Assembly (NCBI RefSeq): GCF_001279775.1
Contig: NZ_LGDG01000167.1
Location: 62,001 to 126,000, forward strand
DNA from: Streptomyces sp. MMG1533
GTDB taxonomy: Bacteria > Actinomycetota > Actinomycetes > Streptomycetales > Streptomycetaceae
DNA length: 64,000 nt
Direction of reading: 5' to 3'
Shown here: in pieces, positions 19,465-27,254 of the stretch
How the letters are laid out: every line of letters begins with the position of its first letter
Position numbering within the stretch: the stretch's first letter is position 1
The notes under the pieces: generated by a model
What the model saw: the letters and a program-made list of their open reading frames with translations, nothing else
What the model was told of the DNA's origin: nothing
Databases searched by the model: none
Made by a program: the position numbers and the translations under genes

Positions 19465-20009
19465 GGAAACGAGCCGACTCCGCCCGCCGCCGTGAACGCG
19501 TCCTCCAGGCCCTGGATGCGGCCCTGCGCAGCGGTCGGAACATCACTGTGTCCGGCCTCGCCCGCACCGCCCGTGTCGACCGCACCTTCCTCTATCGCCA
19601 CCGCGACCTGCTCGAACGCGCCCACGCCGCGGCAACCACCCCTGCCGAGGCAGGCAGAACAGCGGCCGTGAGCAGAGCCTCGCTCCAAACCGACCTTGCC
19701 AACGCCCTGGAACGCAACACCCGGCTGACGGCACGCGTCCGGCAGTTGGAAAAGCGGCTGTCCGAGGAGCTGGGCACGACGGTCTGGACCAAATTCGGCC
19801 TCGGTGCTCCGGCCGACCTCGACCAGCTTCAGCGCCGCATCACCGAACTGGAACAACAACGCGCCGACGTGCAAGGGCAGTTGGACGAACGAACCGAGGA
19901 ACTGGACGCGGCACGCGCCGCCGACCGTGAACTGACCCGGGCGCTGAACCACACGCCGGAGGGAACGGGCCCACCCACAGCCCGAAGGCCCCGCCCTCGA
20001 TCAGGATGA
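19465..20009 (+). pseudogene. DUF6262 / Tn554-type accessory protein, truncated
   Basis: From about 19465 the frame reads ADSARRRERVLQALDAALRSG, then VSGLARTARVDRTFLYRHRDLLERAHAA (HTH) and a long coiled coil (RLTARVRQLEKRLSEELG, LQRRITELEQQRADVQGQLDERTEELDAARAADREL). This is the DUF6262/TnpC-like accessory protein found beside two tyrosine recombinases in Tn554-type elements. The family N-terminus is missing (unrelated sequence before 19465), no recombinases are present, and the 3' end runs into the CadD-like remnant at about 19968. Confidence 0.7.
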
Positions 20010-20337
20010 GCAGACCGATCGCGATCAGCACCAGCGGCAGCAGAATGTGGCCCCAGCGGCTGAGTGCCTTGGCGACGACCGGACGGGTGGCGAAGAACCT
20101 TCCCGCCGAAGCACCACACCGCGACCAGGGTCAGAAAGACCACGGCATACACGCTCATCCCGCCGACGCCGGCGGTGGCAAACACCGGGACGTAGACACC
20201 GATGTTGTCACCGCCGTTGGCGAAGGTGACTGCGGCGACCTCCAACGAGCTGCGGCCGCCCTCCTTCGCCTCTACCTCGTCCGCGTCTTCACCGTCGCGG
20301 TGGTTCTTCCACGCTTCCCACGCCGCCTTGAGACCTA
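19968..20337 (-). pseudogene. CadD-like cadmium resistance transporter, fragment
   Basis: Reading from 20337 on the minus strand: AWEAWKNHRDGEDADEVEAKEGG, then VAAVTFANGGDNIGVYVPVF and SVYAVVFLTLVAVWCF, then after a one-base shift near 20100 ATRPVVAKALSRWGHILLPLVLIAIGLLILIEGG. This is the C-terminal half of a CadD-type transporter (GDNIGVYVP signature and the last transmembrane helices). The N-terminal half is missing, and the end is joined tail-to-tail with the DUF6262 fragment. Confidence 0.75.
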
Positions 20338-20384
20338 GGTGATCAATTCAAGGGGGTGCCTGCGGAGGGTGTGGCGGTGGGCGG

Positions 20385-20759
20385 TCAGGCGTCGGGGTCG
20401 ACTTCGGGGTGCGTGAACCGCACGGGCTTGCCCAGCGACCGGGCGTAGGCGATTTCGGCTCGGGAGTCGCCGACTACGAGCACCTCATCAGCGAGCCGGA
20501 TCTTCGCCCGGTGCAGATCGTCGAGTCGAACCTTCAGCGCCTTGGCCTCGACAGGATCGGACCAAAGTTCGTGCGGCGACTTCATGTCGCAACCCGGCTT
20601 GACGACAATCCTTCCGGCTTTGGTCTCCCGCACATCGGCCTCGTTCATCTCGGTCATGAAGCGGGTGGAGCCGCAGATCACGACGATACGCGGGAGGCCC
20701 AGCTGCTTTTTCGCGTCGGCGAGTTTCTCCTCGGGGGTGAGCGATCGCGGGTATGACAC
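20385..20759 (-). CDS. Phage-type nucleoside deoxyribosyltransferase-like (DUF4406-type) protein
   Basis: 124 aa. GTG start at 20759, fixed by a perfect AGGAGG (20765-20770) 5 nt away. LPRIVVICGSTRFMTEMNEADV is the N-terminal loop of DUF4406-like, nucleoside 2-deoxyribosyltransferase-related proteins common in phages; DEVLVVGDSRAEIAYARSLGKPV fits the C-terminal half. I see no flanking phage genes. Near-copies of a 25-bp sequence (20349 and 20783) flank it. Confidence 0.7.
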   Translation of the reverse strand: MSYPRSLTPEEKLADAKKQLGLPRIVVICGSTRFMTEMNEADVRETKAGRIVVKPGCDMKSPHELWSDPVEAKALKVRLDDLHRAKIRLADEVLVVGDSRAEIAYARSLGKPVRFTHPEVDPDA

Positions 20760-20948
20760 TGGTTCCTCCTGGTGGGGTGGTCCAAGGGGTGCCTGCGGGG
20801 TGTGACCGAGGTACGCGCCAAAGGGGCAACGAGATGATCTTGAAGCCCTGAGCGCTCGGCCCCCGTATTTCAGAGGGACACGCGCACTGTTCTGCCAGCG
20901 GCAGAACACCGGCCGGACCGGGCTCGACGATCACTACAGTCCAGTCTC

Positions 20949-21686
20949 ATGACGACGCTTACGACGCGTACGGTCGAGTACCCGGCCGACGGTTTGACGA
21001 TGATCGGGCACCTCGCGCTCCCGGCCGGTGTCGACCGCCGACCCGCGGTGCTGCTCGGACCAGAGGGCATGGGGCTCAGCGACGTCGAGCGCCGCCGGGC
21101 CGATGCTCTCGCCGAGCTGGGATACGTAGCGCTGGCCTTCGACCTTCACGGCGGGCGCTATTTGGGCGATCCCGAGGAGATGCTGGCCCGTTGCATACCA
21201 CTGCTCTCTGATCCCGACCGGATGCGGGGCATCGGCCATGCGGCGCTCGACGTGTTGCGCACCGAATCGCGGGCCGACCCCGACCGGATCGCCGCCATCG
21301 GCTACGGCACCGGAGGCGCCGTCGGGCTGGAACTCGGGCGCGACGGCGTCAACCTGCGCGCGATCGGGACAGTCAACGCACTGACCACGGGCCGACCGGG
21401 CGAGGCGGCGCGCATTCGCTGCCCGGTGTGGGCCGGCGTCGGGTCGGAAGACCCGATCATGCCGCCCGCACAACGGAACGCGTTCACCGCCGAGATGCAG
21501 GCCGCAGGCGTCGACTGGCGCCTCGCGGTCTACGGCGGCGCCTTGCACGCCTTCCACCACCCGCCGGTCGACCACCCCACGGTCCCCGGCGTCGGCTACC
21601 ACCCACAGCACGCGCAGCGAGCCTGGCGCGACGTCGTCGACCTGCTCGCCGAGTGCCTGCCCGTGACGGAAGATCTGCGGGCATGA
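20949..21686 (+). CDS. Dienelactone hydrolase family protein, nucleophile replaced
   Basis: 245 aa. DLH-fold order is clear: YPADGLTMIGHLALP, LLGPEGMGLSD, ADALAELGYVALAFDLHGG, the elbow region IAAIGYGTGGAVGLELG, acid loop GVGSEDPIMP, and His loop YGGALHAFHHP. In classical DLH the elbow is GYCxGG; here the Cys position is Gly followed by Thr. The Asp and His remain. It may be inactive, or use Thr or another mechanism. Confidence 0.85.
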   Translation: MTTLTTRTVEYPADGLTMIGHLALPAGVDRRPAVLLGPEGMGLSDVERRRADALAELGYVALAFDLHGGRYLGDPEEMLARCIPLLSDPDRMRGIGHAALDVLRTESRADPDRIAAIGYGTGGAVGLELGRDGVNLRAIGTVNALTTGRPGEAARIRCPVWAGVGSEDPIMPPAQRNAFTAEMQAAGVDWRLAVYGGALHAFHHPPVDHPTVPGVGYHPQHAQRAWRDVVDLLAECLPVTEDLRA

Positions 21687-21811
21687 CCCAGGCAAACAGC
21701 CTGGCGCCAGGCCTGGTCCGCGTCGGGCACTCACAGTCCCCTCCCCTCAAGTCCCCATAGCAGAACCACATTCGGGCGGATGCTCGATCGCGGAGACGCG
21801 TTCGCAACTGC

Positions 21812-21836
21812 CGCAGTAAATACCGGATTTACTGCG
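21812..21836. repeat. Inverted repeat CGCAGTAAAT, with extra half-site
   Basis: CGCAGTAAAT-ACCGG-ATTTACTGCG, perfect 10-bp arms; ATTTACTGCGG recurs at 21905. A core site or end of a tyrosine-recombinase element is possible, given the DUF6262 fragment 2 kb away, but this is inference. Confidence 0.6.
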
Positions 21837-22008
21837 ACGGAGCCCCTGCCGTGATCCTCGCGACCTGCGGCGGTCCGTTCCGGCCGCCAGGGCGAGGTCT
21901 ACGCATTTACTGCGGCCTCACTGTGCTGACCACGTGCGAAGTCGCATCAAGATCAACTCATCGCCCCTTTGGCGCGTATCTCGGCTGGACCCCCGCGGAG
22001 ACGAGAAT

Positions 22009-22053
22009 GAGGGTGTCCAAGATCGTCTTATGGCGAAGAACGTGGACACCCTC
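22009..22053. repeat. 45-bp palindromic element, copy 1
   Basis: GAGGGTGTCCA, 23 nt, TGGACACCCTC: perfect 11-bp arms. The same arms with the same 23-nt spacing occur at 35059-35103 while the spacer sequences differ. Probably paired IS ends or a small non-autonomous element. Confidence 0.7.
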
Positions 22054-22299
22054 GCCATGATGCGGACCGCCCGGCGACAGTACCCGGCGCACGGCCCCGC
22101 AGTGCCACCCGGGCTCCACGGCAGCCTCGTCAACGAGATGGCCGCCCAACAGCCCCTTCAGGCGACAGCACCACACCTGTCGCAGTGGCCAGACTCCCGA
22201 TCAATGGCGCTGAGCTGCACCAACGTGAACCACTCGCCAACGCCACAGCCCAGAACCCCAGAGAACGCGCAGCGGCCTGGGCAATGTCCGGGAAAGACG

Positions 22300-22423
22300 C
22301 CGTGAGGTCCGAGCCCTGGCGGGACTGCACATGTCGCCGTACCCAGGCACGTACCCGACACTGCACGGCCAGCAGACCCGGGTGCCGGTTGTTCGCGTTG
22401 CGCCACCGCAGAGACGCGTGCAA
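22300..22423 (-). pseudogene. IS630-family transposase C-terminal fragment
   Basis: LRWRNANNRHPGLLAVQCRVRAWVR on the minus strand matches the extreme C-terminus of IS630-type transposases (YLRWRNANARHPxxLAAQRRERARVR). Nothing of the catalytic domain remains. Confidence 0.6.
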
Positions 22424-22496
22424 CTCCCGCCCTCGCCCTTCCCGTCGGCCGACCTATGATTCGCCCTTGGGCCTCCAAAATCCTCGGAGAGTACGC

Positions 22497-23039
22497 ATGA
22501 GTGATGTGAGCACCGGCACCGGCAAAGTGGTCGTGAACAGGGCGATGTCGCTGGACGGCTTTATCGCCGGTCCTGGCCACGCGATGGACTGGATCTTCGA
22601 GTACCTGACTGCGGATGTGTTCCCGGAGGTCATGGCGGCCACAGGCGCCATGCTCATCGGCCGGGGCACGTACGAGGTCGGCAAGCGTATGTCCGACCAG
22701 GACGCCGCCTACGAAGGGGGAGCACAGTTCGTCCTCACCCACGAGCCTCCCGACGAACCGGACCCTGCCGTCACGTTCCTCACCTGTGGACTTGAGGAGG
22801 CCGTTGCCACGGCACGCAGCGCCGCGGGAGGCAAGAACCTGGAGATCCTCGGTGCCGACGTGGCCGCCCAGTGCCTGCAGCGCGGGCTCGTCGACGAGAT
22901 CCTGGTGTATGTCCTACCGGTGCTGCTCGGCGACGGTGTCCGCTTCTCGCCCCCAAGCCTCGACAGGATCGACCTGGAACCTTTCAGCAACACCCAGTCG
23001 GGCGCCGTCACGATGCTCCGCTTCCGCGTGCGAAAGTAG
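22497..23039 (+). CDS. Dihydrofolate reductase family protein (RibD C-terminal domain)
   Basis: 180 aa from ATG 22497, preceded by CGGAGA. VVVNRAMSLDGFIAGPGHAMDW, MLIGRGTYEVG, LEILGADVAAQCLQRGLVDEILVYVLPVLLGDGVRF and the C-terminal AVTMLRFRVRK show a complete RibD_C-type NADPH reductase fold. Isolated between IS630 fragments. Substrate unknown. Confidence 0.9.
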   Translation: MSDVSTGTGKVVVNRAMSLDGFIAGPGHAMDWIFEYLTADVFPEVMAATGAMLIGRGTYEVGKRMSDQDAAYEGGAQFVLTHEPPDEPDPAVTFLTCGLEEAVATARSAAGGKNLEILGADVAAQCLQRGLVDEILVYVLPVLLGDGVRFSPPSLDRIDLEPFSNTQSGAVTMLRFRVRK

Positions 23040-23044
23040 GCGCG

Positions 23045-23385
23045 GTCCGCAAGTGGCTAGCGCTTTGATCGCACAGGTGCGCCGGAGCGTTCAGGCTGCG
23101 GTGGCGGGCGTTGGCGTTGCGCCACCTCAGGTAGGCGGGCAGTGCAGGGTCTGCCCGGTGTGGTGGAGGTGGTGGGAGTTGGCGATGGTGAACTGCCGCA
23201 GGGGCCGGAAGTGGGCCTCGATCGGGTTGGCCCAGGACGCGTAGGCGCACCATCGCGCGCCGATAGCGCACCGAGCTGGTGCTGCCCCGACGTACGATCT
23301 GCTGCAGCTTCCGCCCCTCTTGGTCGGTCAGACTGCGCCCATGGACAGGCTCGGCCAACGCACCTCCAGCGGTCGGATCGGACAT
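23045..23385 (-). pseudogene. IS630-family transposase with internal deletion
   Basis: Minus strand from about 23385: VHGRSLTDQEGRKLQQIVRRGSTSSVRYRRAMVRLR is the HTH-proximal start of an IS630 transposase. Directly after it, in shifting frames, come AHFRPLRQFTIANSHHLHHTG- and LRWRNANARHP-like C-terminal parts. The DDE core between them is deleted. Confidence 0.65.
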
Positions 23386-23415
23386 CACCGCCCATCCGGC
23401 TCGTAGCCTCAGCCT

Positions 23416-23751
23416 GTGACTGGGAGAAGTGAGACAGAGGGCGCTTTCAAGAATCGGTGCGCGAACGCCGAGCGGATGCTCGCGTCGCTCACCGGCTACT
23501 TCATCAGTCGGATCTCGTTCGAAGCCTTCAACGAGGACGACTCCATGGAAATCACCATGAGGGACGGGCCGACGAAGCCTGACGTCGTGATCTCCCTCTC
23601 CGACCTGCGGTACGTCGCAGTGTCGAAGCCCCCTGGGATCTCCGGGTACTTCATCGACGCGATCTCCCTGACGCACCTGCCGGTGATGCCGCACCCCTGG
23701 CCCGAGGACGCGGCCGGCCGTGTCGGCCGATACGAGCACCTGCCCCGCAGT
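23416..23751 (+). pseudogene. Hypothetical protein truncated by IS5-type insertion
   Basis: From GTG 23416 the frame encodes about 110 residues with normal protein character (ERMLASLTGYFISRISFEAF, MEITMRDGPTKPDVVISLSDLRYVAVSKPPG, FIDAISLTHLPVMPHPWPEDAAGR). It then runs without a stop into the C-terminus of an IS5-family transposase at about 23752. I do not recognise the family; its 3' end has been lost. The chimeric frame ends at 23838. Confidence 0.55.
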
Positions 23752-23838
23752 TCGGAGTCGCGGGTGTACTGGGCCATGACCGCGGTGATACTGCGCCGGC
23801 TGACCGGGGCAACCGCGTCGGCCTGGCGCACCACATGA
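23752..23838 (+). mobile_element. C-terminal remnant of IS5-family transposase
   Basis: SSESRVYWAMTAVILRRLTGATASAWRTT corresponds to the last ~29 residues of the intact transposase at 27255-28118 (TSASRVYWASIANMTRRLT...TWRD). Its TGA overlaps the next ATG exactly as in the intact element. Confidence 0.8.
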
Positions 23839-24257
23839 CCGGCGGGGAGCTGACGCTCGGGGCGGTGCTGGTGCGGCTGGAGGAGCGGGAGGGGGAGCTC
23901 GCCGCGCAGGCCGGGACGACGCGGGAGCAGATCGCGCAGCTGACCACGCGGCTGGACGAACTCGACCGGGCCGCCGAGGAGGTCCGGATCACCCGCAAGA
24001 CACTGCTGGAGCTGCCCGATCCGCTGCCGCCCGCGCTGCCGCCCTCGAAGCTGCCGGACCATCCGGCCTACCAACAGATCATGGCGGTGTTCGCCGCAGC
24101 AGAGGCCCCGCTGCGGGCGCGGCAGGTGTGCGAGGCGATGGACCTGGAGATCGCACCCAACACCATCAACAACACCCGTCTGAAGCTCAAGCGGCTCGTC
24201 GAACGCGGAATCCTGACCGAGACCGAGCAGGGCTTGTTCACCCCTCCACGGCCGTAA
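23835..24257 (+). CDS. IS5-associated coiled-coil/winged-helix protein (diverged copy)
   Basis: 140 aa. Residues 1-60 form a coiled coil (LVRLEEREGELAAQAGTTREQIAQLTTRLDELDRAAEEVR). After a proline-rich linker, residues about 75-135 look like a winged helix (YQQIMAVFAAAEAPLRARQVCEAMDLEIAPNTINNTRLKLKRLVERGILTE). The layout matches the second gene of the intact IS at 28115 with low sequence identity, and it starts in an ATGA overlap with the transposase remnant. Probably an IS accessory protein. Intact reading frame. Confidence 0.75.
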   Translation: MTGGELTLGAVLVRLEEREGELAAQAGTTREQIAQLTTRLDELDRAAEEVRITRKTLLELPDPLPPALPPSKLPDHPAYQQIMAVFAAAEAPLRARQVCEAMDLEIAPNTINNTRLKLKRLVERGILTETEQGLFTPPRP

Positions 24258-24435
24258 GCCGCCCTGCGTCGCCGCGACCTGCCCGCTCACCCAAACGAAG
24301 CGACGAATCAGGCATCAAGTCTCATGCAGCCCTTTCAGTACGCCGCGCGGGGTGTGCTGGGTGACCGTCGTCGTCCTCGCGGCGGGCTCGCCGGACGAGC
24401 CACCATGACGGCACCGTCCGACAAAAGGCCTCTGC

Positions 24436-25329
24436 TCACGTCGCCGTCACTCGCCGCCAGGGCGGCACCGTAGCCAGGCTCCACAAACCGTCCAGGTGCT
24501 GGTTCCAAGTGGCGACAGCGGCTCTGGTGGTGTCGGTGTCCTTCGCGGACCAGACATTCAGATCGGCACGGTGGCCCTTGGGGTCGTAGTACTCAGGGCC
24601 TGAGCTGCGCAGCATCAGGCGGGCGAGCACGTCGTAGAGGCCGTGCAGCACCAACTCCCGGTTGAGAATGCAGATCTTGTCTCTCGGGATGCCGGGGTAG
24701 AGGCGGAACTCGCTCTCCACCGTCACCCGTCCCAACCTGTTGAGCCGCTCCGCGAGCACGGACAGCGCCTCGTCGAACCCCTGGCACCTCCGTTCCTGGC
24801 TTCGCCGTAGTTCAGAGTCGTCCAGCGGCTCACCAGTCGGCCCGACCCTGGACGGCACAGTCATGGGCTGCCCGAAATCCGGCACCAACACTCTGATGCA
24901 CACGCGCCTGGTCGGTCCGGGATCGTCGAGAAGGTCCTCCAAGCGGCGGTAGAGCGGGCCGACAATCGTCTCCCCGGTGTAGCCGAGAAAGGTGATCTCC
25001 ACCGTCCGGGCGCGGAAGGCCTCGTCCACGAATCGGCCCAACTCACGCGACCCCACCTGAGATCGCTCGGGCAGCCGAAGCGACGCGGCCAGGTCCTGGA
25101 CCGCGTCGTACAGCACGTACGCCACGAGGCTGAGGAGCGCGCCGCCGAGGAAAGTCTTGTCCTCCAGGGCGTCTCCGACCGGTTTGACGAACTGGGCAGT
25201 CAGTCCGACGGTGAAGATTCCGAGCAGAAAGTACCGTGTCACCGCAGGCTCGAAACGTGTCAGATGCCGCCTCAGACGATGAGCAACGCCGGGCTCGGCC
25301 GACCCGTTCCCTGGCACAGACATGCGCAA
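24436..25329 (-). CDS. Membrane-anchored protein of unknown function
   Basis: 297 aa. Two hydrophobic segments near the N-terminus (YFLLGIFTVGLTAQFV about residues 32-48 and FLGGALLSLVAYVLYDAV about 60-77) are followed by a ~210-residue soluble domain. That domain contains VEITFLGYTGETIVGPLYRRLEDLLDD, RVCIRVLVPDFGQPM and RLYPGIPRDKICILNRELVLHGLYDV, an alpha/beta pattern reminiscent of phospholipase-D-like or nucleotide-binding folds, but without an HxK motif. I cannot assign a family. No partner gene is adjacent. Confidence 0.7.
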   Translation of the reverse strand: MRMSVPGNGSAEPGVAHRLRRHLTRFEPAVTRYFLLGIFTVGLTAQFVKPVGDALEDKTFLGGALLSLVAYVLYDAVQDLAASLRLPERSQVGSRELGRFVDEAFRARTVEITFLGYTGETIVGPLYRRLEDLLDDPGPTRRVCIRVLVPDFGQPMTVPSRVGPTGEPLDDSELRRSQERRCQGFDEALSVLAERLNRLGRVTVESEFRLYPGIPRDKICILNRELVLHGLYDVLARLMLRSSGPEYYDPKGHRADLNVWSAKDTDTTRAAVATWNQHLDGLWSLATVPPWRRVTAT

Positions 25330-25903
25330 CCCCTCCCCGTACCGAGCCGCCCGCGTCGCCTCATGTGCCCGCGGGGCCGGCCCGTCTCATGCCGTCATGG
25401 TTTCCAATCCGGCACTGGCCGGGCAAGATGGGGATTCGCTGTCGCGCCGCACGTCGACCAGCGGATCCACCTTGCCGGGTCCGTGGTGTGGGATCACCAC
25501 ACGGGTGCGGGTGCTCGGGGTGGTCACCGTCTCCTCCTCAGCGAACGCCGTGTGGCTGACGCCGGGGGAGCAGGCTCAGCGAGTACGACGACCTCCTGCA
25601 GCAGCTTGTCCGTATCCGCGACGACATCATCGCCAGCACCCACGAAGGTCGTCGGCTGCGAACCGCTGCCCCGTCCTCGGACAGCCTGGCGACGGTGGCT
25701 GCTGTCCGCCCATGTTCTGGCTGGAGTTGAGGGTGAGAGGTGAGGGTGGGATGGGCGGCGCGGACCCTGCTCGGTCTTGTAGGGCTTGCGCTCGCTCACG
25801 ACGACCAGCCCAGCACGCCCACGGCCGCCGACCGGCCGGGATACCGTCCTGCCACACGTTCAGGTGACGACAAAACACCTATGCACTCACATACCGCCCT
25901 CTG
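25330..25903. other. Intergenic stretch without a supported gene
   Basis: Open frames on both strands are short and low in typical protein composition. I see no repeats, motifs or RNA gene. Confidence 0.45.
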
Positions 25904-26468
25904 ATGCGCAGCGTGACCTATTCGATGAGCGGCTCACTTGACGGCTACATCGTCGGACCGGACGGCGGCCTCGACTGGACGGCGCCCGACGAGGAGGTCT
26001 TTCGCTTCGCCATCGACGTGATTCGACAGGTCGGCGTCCACCTATTGGGACGACGGCTGTACGAGACGATGCTGTACTGGGAGACCGCCGACCAGGATCC
26101 ATCGCTCGACGACTCAAGGCTCGAGTGGACCGCGCTCTGGAAGCCGCTCCCAAAGGTGGTGTTCTCCACCGCGCTGTCGGCGGTGCAGGGCAATGCCCGC
26201 CTGGCCTCCGGCGGCCTGGCGGAGGAGATCGAGCGGTTGCGAGCCGAGCCGGGGGAGGGCGACATCGCGATCGGCGGCGCGACTCTCGCCGCCGAGGCGG
26301 CTGCGTTGGGGCTGATCGGACGAGTACCGGGCCAGGGTCTACCCGGTGCTGGTGGGCGGTGGCATTCCGTTCTTTCCCCAGCGCGAGCGCCGGGTGGATC
26401 TCGAACTCGTCGAGACCCGCACCTTCAGCTCGAGAGTCGTCTACCTCCGCTACCGCGTGGCGCGTTAG
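25904..26468 (+). pseudogene. Dihydrofolate reductase family protein, frameshifted
   Basis: MRSVTYSMSGSLDGYIVGPDGGLDW, LLGRRLYETMLYWE and IAIGGATLAAEAAALGLI read in one frame to about 26319. The correct continuation (DEYRARVYPVLVGGGIPFFP through VYLRYRVAR and stop at 26466-26468) is one base out of register, at the run atcggacg. Removing one G restores a ~188-aa RibD_C-type reductase. Either a recent frameshift or a sequence error. Confidence 0.8.
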
Positions 26469-26518
26469 CCGCTCGTCCGCCGAGCCCTGGGAGGAACGGG
26501 CCAGCCAGTGACGTTCCC

Positions 26519-26745
26519 TCAGCGAAATGACCTGCGCGAAGCGGTGTGAACCACCGCCTGGCGAAGGCCAGTTGGACGGACCACGCTCGTCCGCAGACGC
26601 ACGAATCCGTCGGTGTCGAAATTGTGGATCACGTCCCGGACCCGGTCCGCGCTGGTGAACATCACTTCGGCGATCTTCGCCACCGGCATGCCCTGGGCGG
26701 ACAGCAGCACCATCTGGGCCCGCTCGGTTGGTCAGCCTGCTGGCG
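26519..26745 (-). pseudogene. IS630-family transposase N-terminal fragment
   Basis: MVLLSAQGMPVAKIAEVMFTSADRVRDVIHNFDTDGFV is the helix-turn-helix domain of IS630 transposases. After about 40 residues it becomes unrelated. Transposition-dead. Confidence 0.75.
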
Positions 26746-26758
26746 GGCTCTGCAGGGC

Positions 26759-27112
26759 CTACGCTCGCGTGAACCCGTGGCTCCGCTCCACTTTCGCCAC
26801 ATGCAGCGTGTAGCTCTGGTACCACTCGGCCTGCCCACGCTTTTGCGCCGCGCGGTGCTCGGCGTTGGACCGCCACTCCGTGAGGGCGTCGGCGTCGCGG
26901 AAGTACCCGACGGTGATGCCCAGCCCGCCAGGAGTCTGCGCGTGGTCCATCCCCAGGAACCCAGGGACGTCCTTCACCAGGTCTTCCATGCGTGCGTTGG
27001 TCTCGCTGTAGCCGCTCTGGTCCTGGGTTCGCACCGCAGTGAAGACAGCCACGTAGTAGGGGGGTTCATAGGCCTCGACGGGCGCGACAGGCGCTTCCGA
27101 GTGATCACTCAT
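26759..27112 (-). CDS. Antibiotic biosynthesis monooxygenase (ABM) domain protein
   Basis: 117 aa from ATG 27112. A dimeric ferredoxin-like ABM pattern: YYVAVFTAVRTQDQSGYSETNARMEDLVKDVPGFLGMDHAQTPGGLGITVGYFRDADALTEWRSNAEHRAAQKRGQAEWYQSYTLHVAKVER. Members include heme-degrading and quinone-forming cofactor-free oxygenases; this one's reaction is unknown. Its upstream region is cut by the intact IS5 element 46 bp away. Confidence 0.85.
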   Translation of the reverse strand: MSDHSEAPVAPVEAYEPPYYVAVFTAVRTQDQSGYSETNARMEDLVKDVPGFLGMDHAQTPGGLGITVGYFRDADALTEWRSNAEHRAAQKRGQAEWYQSYTLHVAKVERSHGFTRA

Positions 27113-27157
27113 GGCGCCACCGTAAGGCGGGATGCGCCCAACGATCCAGCGTCTTTC

Positions 27158-27177
27158 CTGAGTGGACGTTAAGTCCG
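27158..27177 (+). repeat. Left terminal inverted repeat of the IS
   Basis: CTGAGTGGACGTTAAGTCCG, exact reverse complement of 28505-28524. Confidence 0.95.
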
Positions 27178-27254
27178 ATCTTCCTCGGTTCGTGGTCGCT
27201 CGATCGTGGTACTGATCGCCGCACGGGCCACCGGTTGGGCATGTCCATGCAGAG

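Larger units (their letters stand above)
21687..22299. other. Non-coding stretch rich in repeats
   Basis: No supported gene. It holds an inverted repeat at 21812-21836 with a third half-copy at 21905-21917, a block at 21945-21990 that recurs inverted at about 20795-20843, and a 45-bp palindromic element at 22009-22053 that recurs at 35059. Confidence 0.5.

Noticed and set aside
19064..19585. Minus-strand frame with two Cys pairs upstream of urease
   Set aside because: No ribosome site, no family match, and its N-terminal part is antisense to the DUF6262 fragment.
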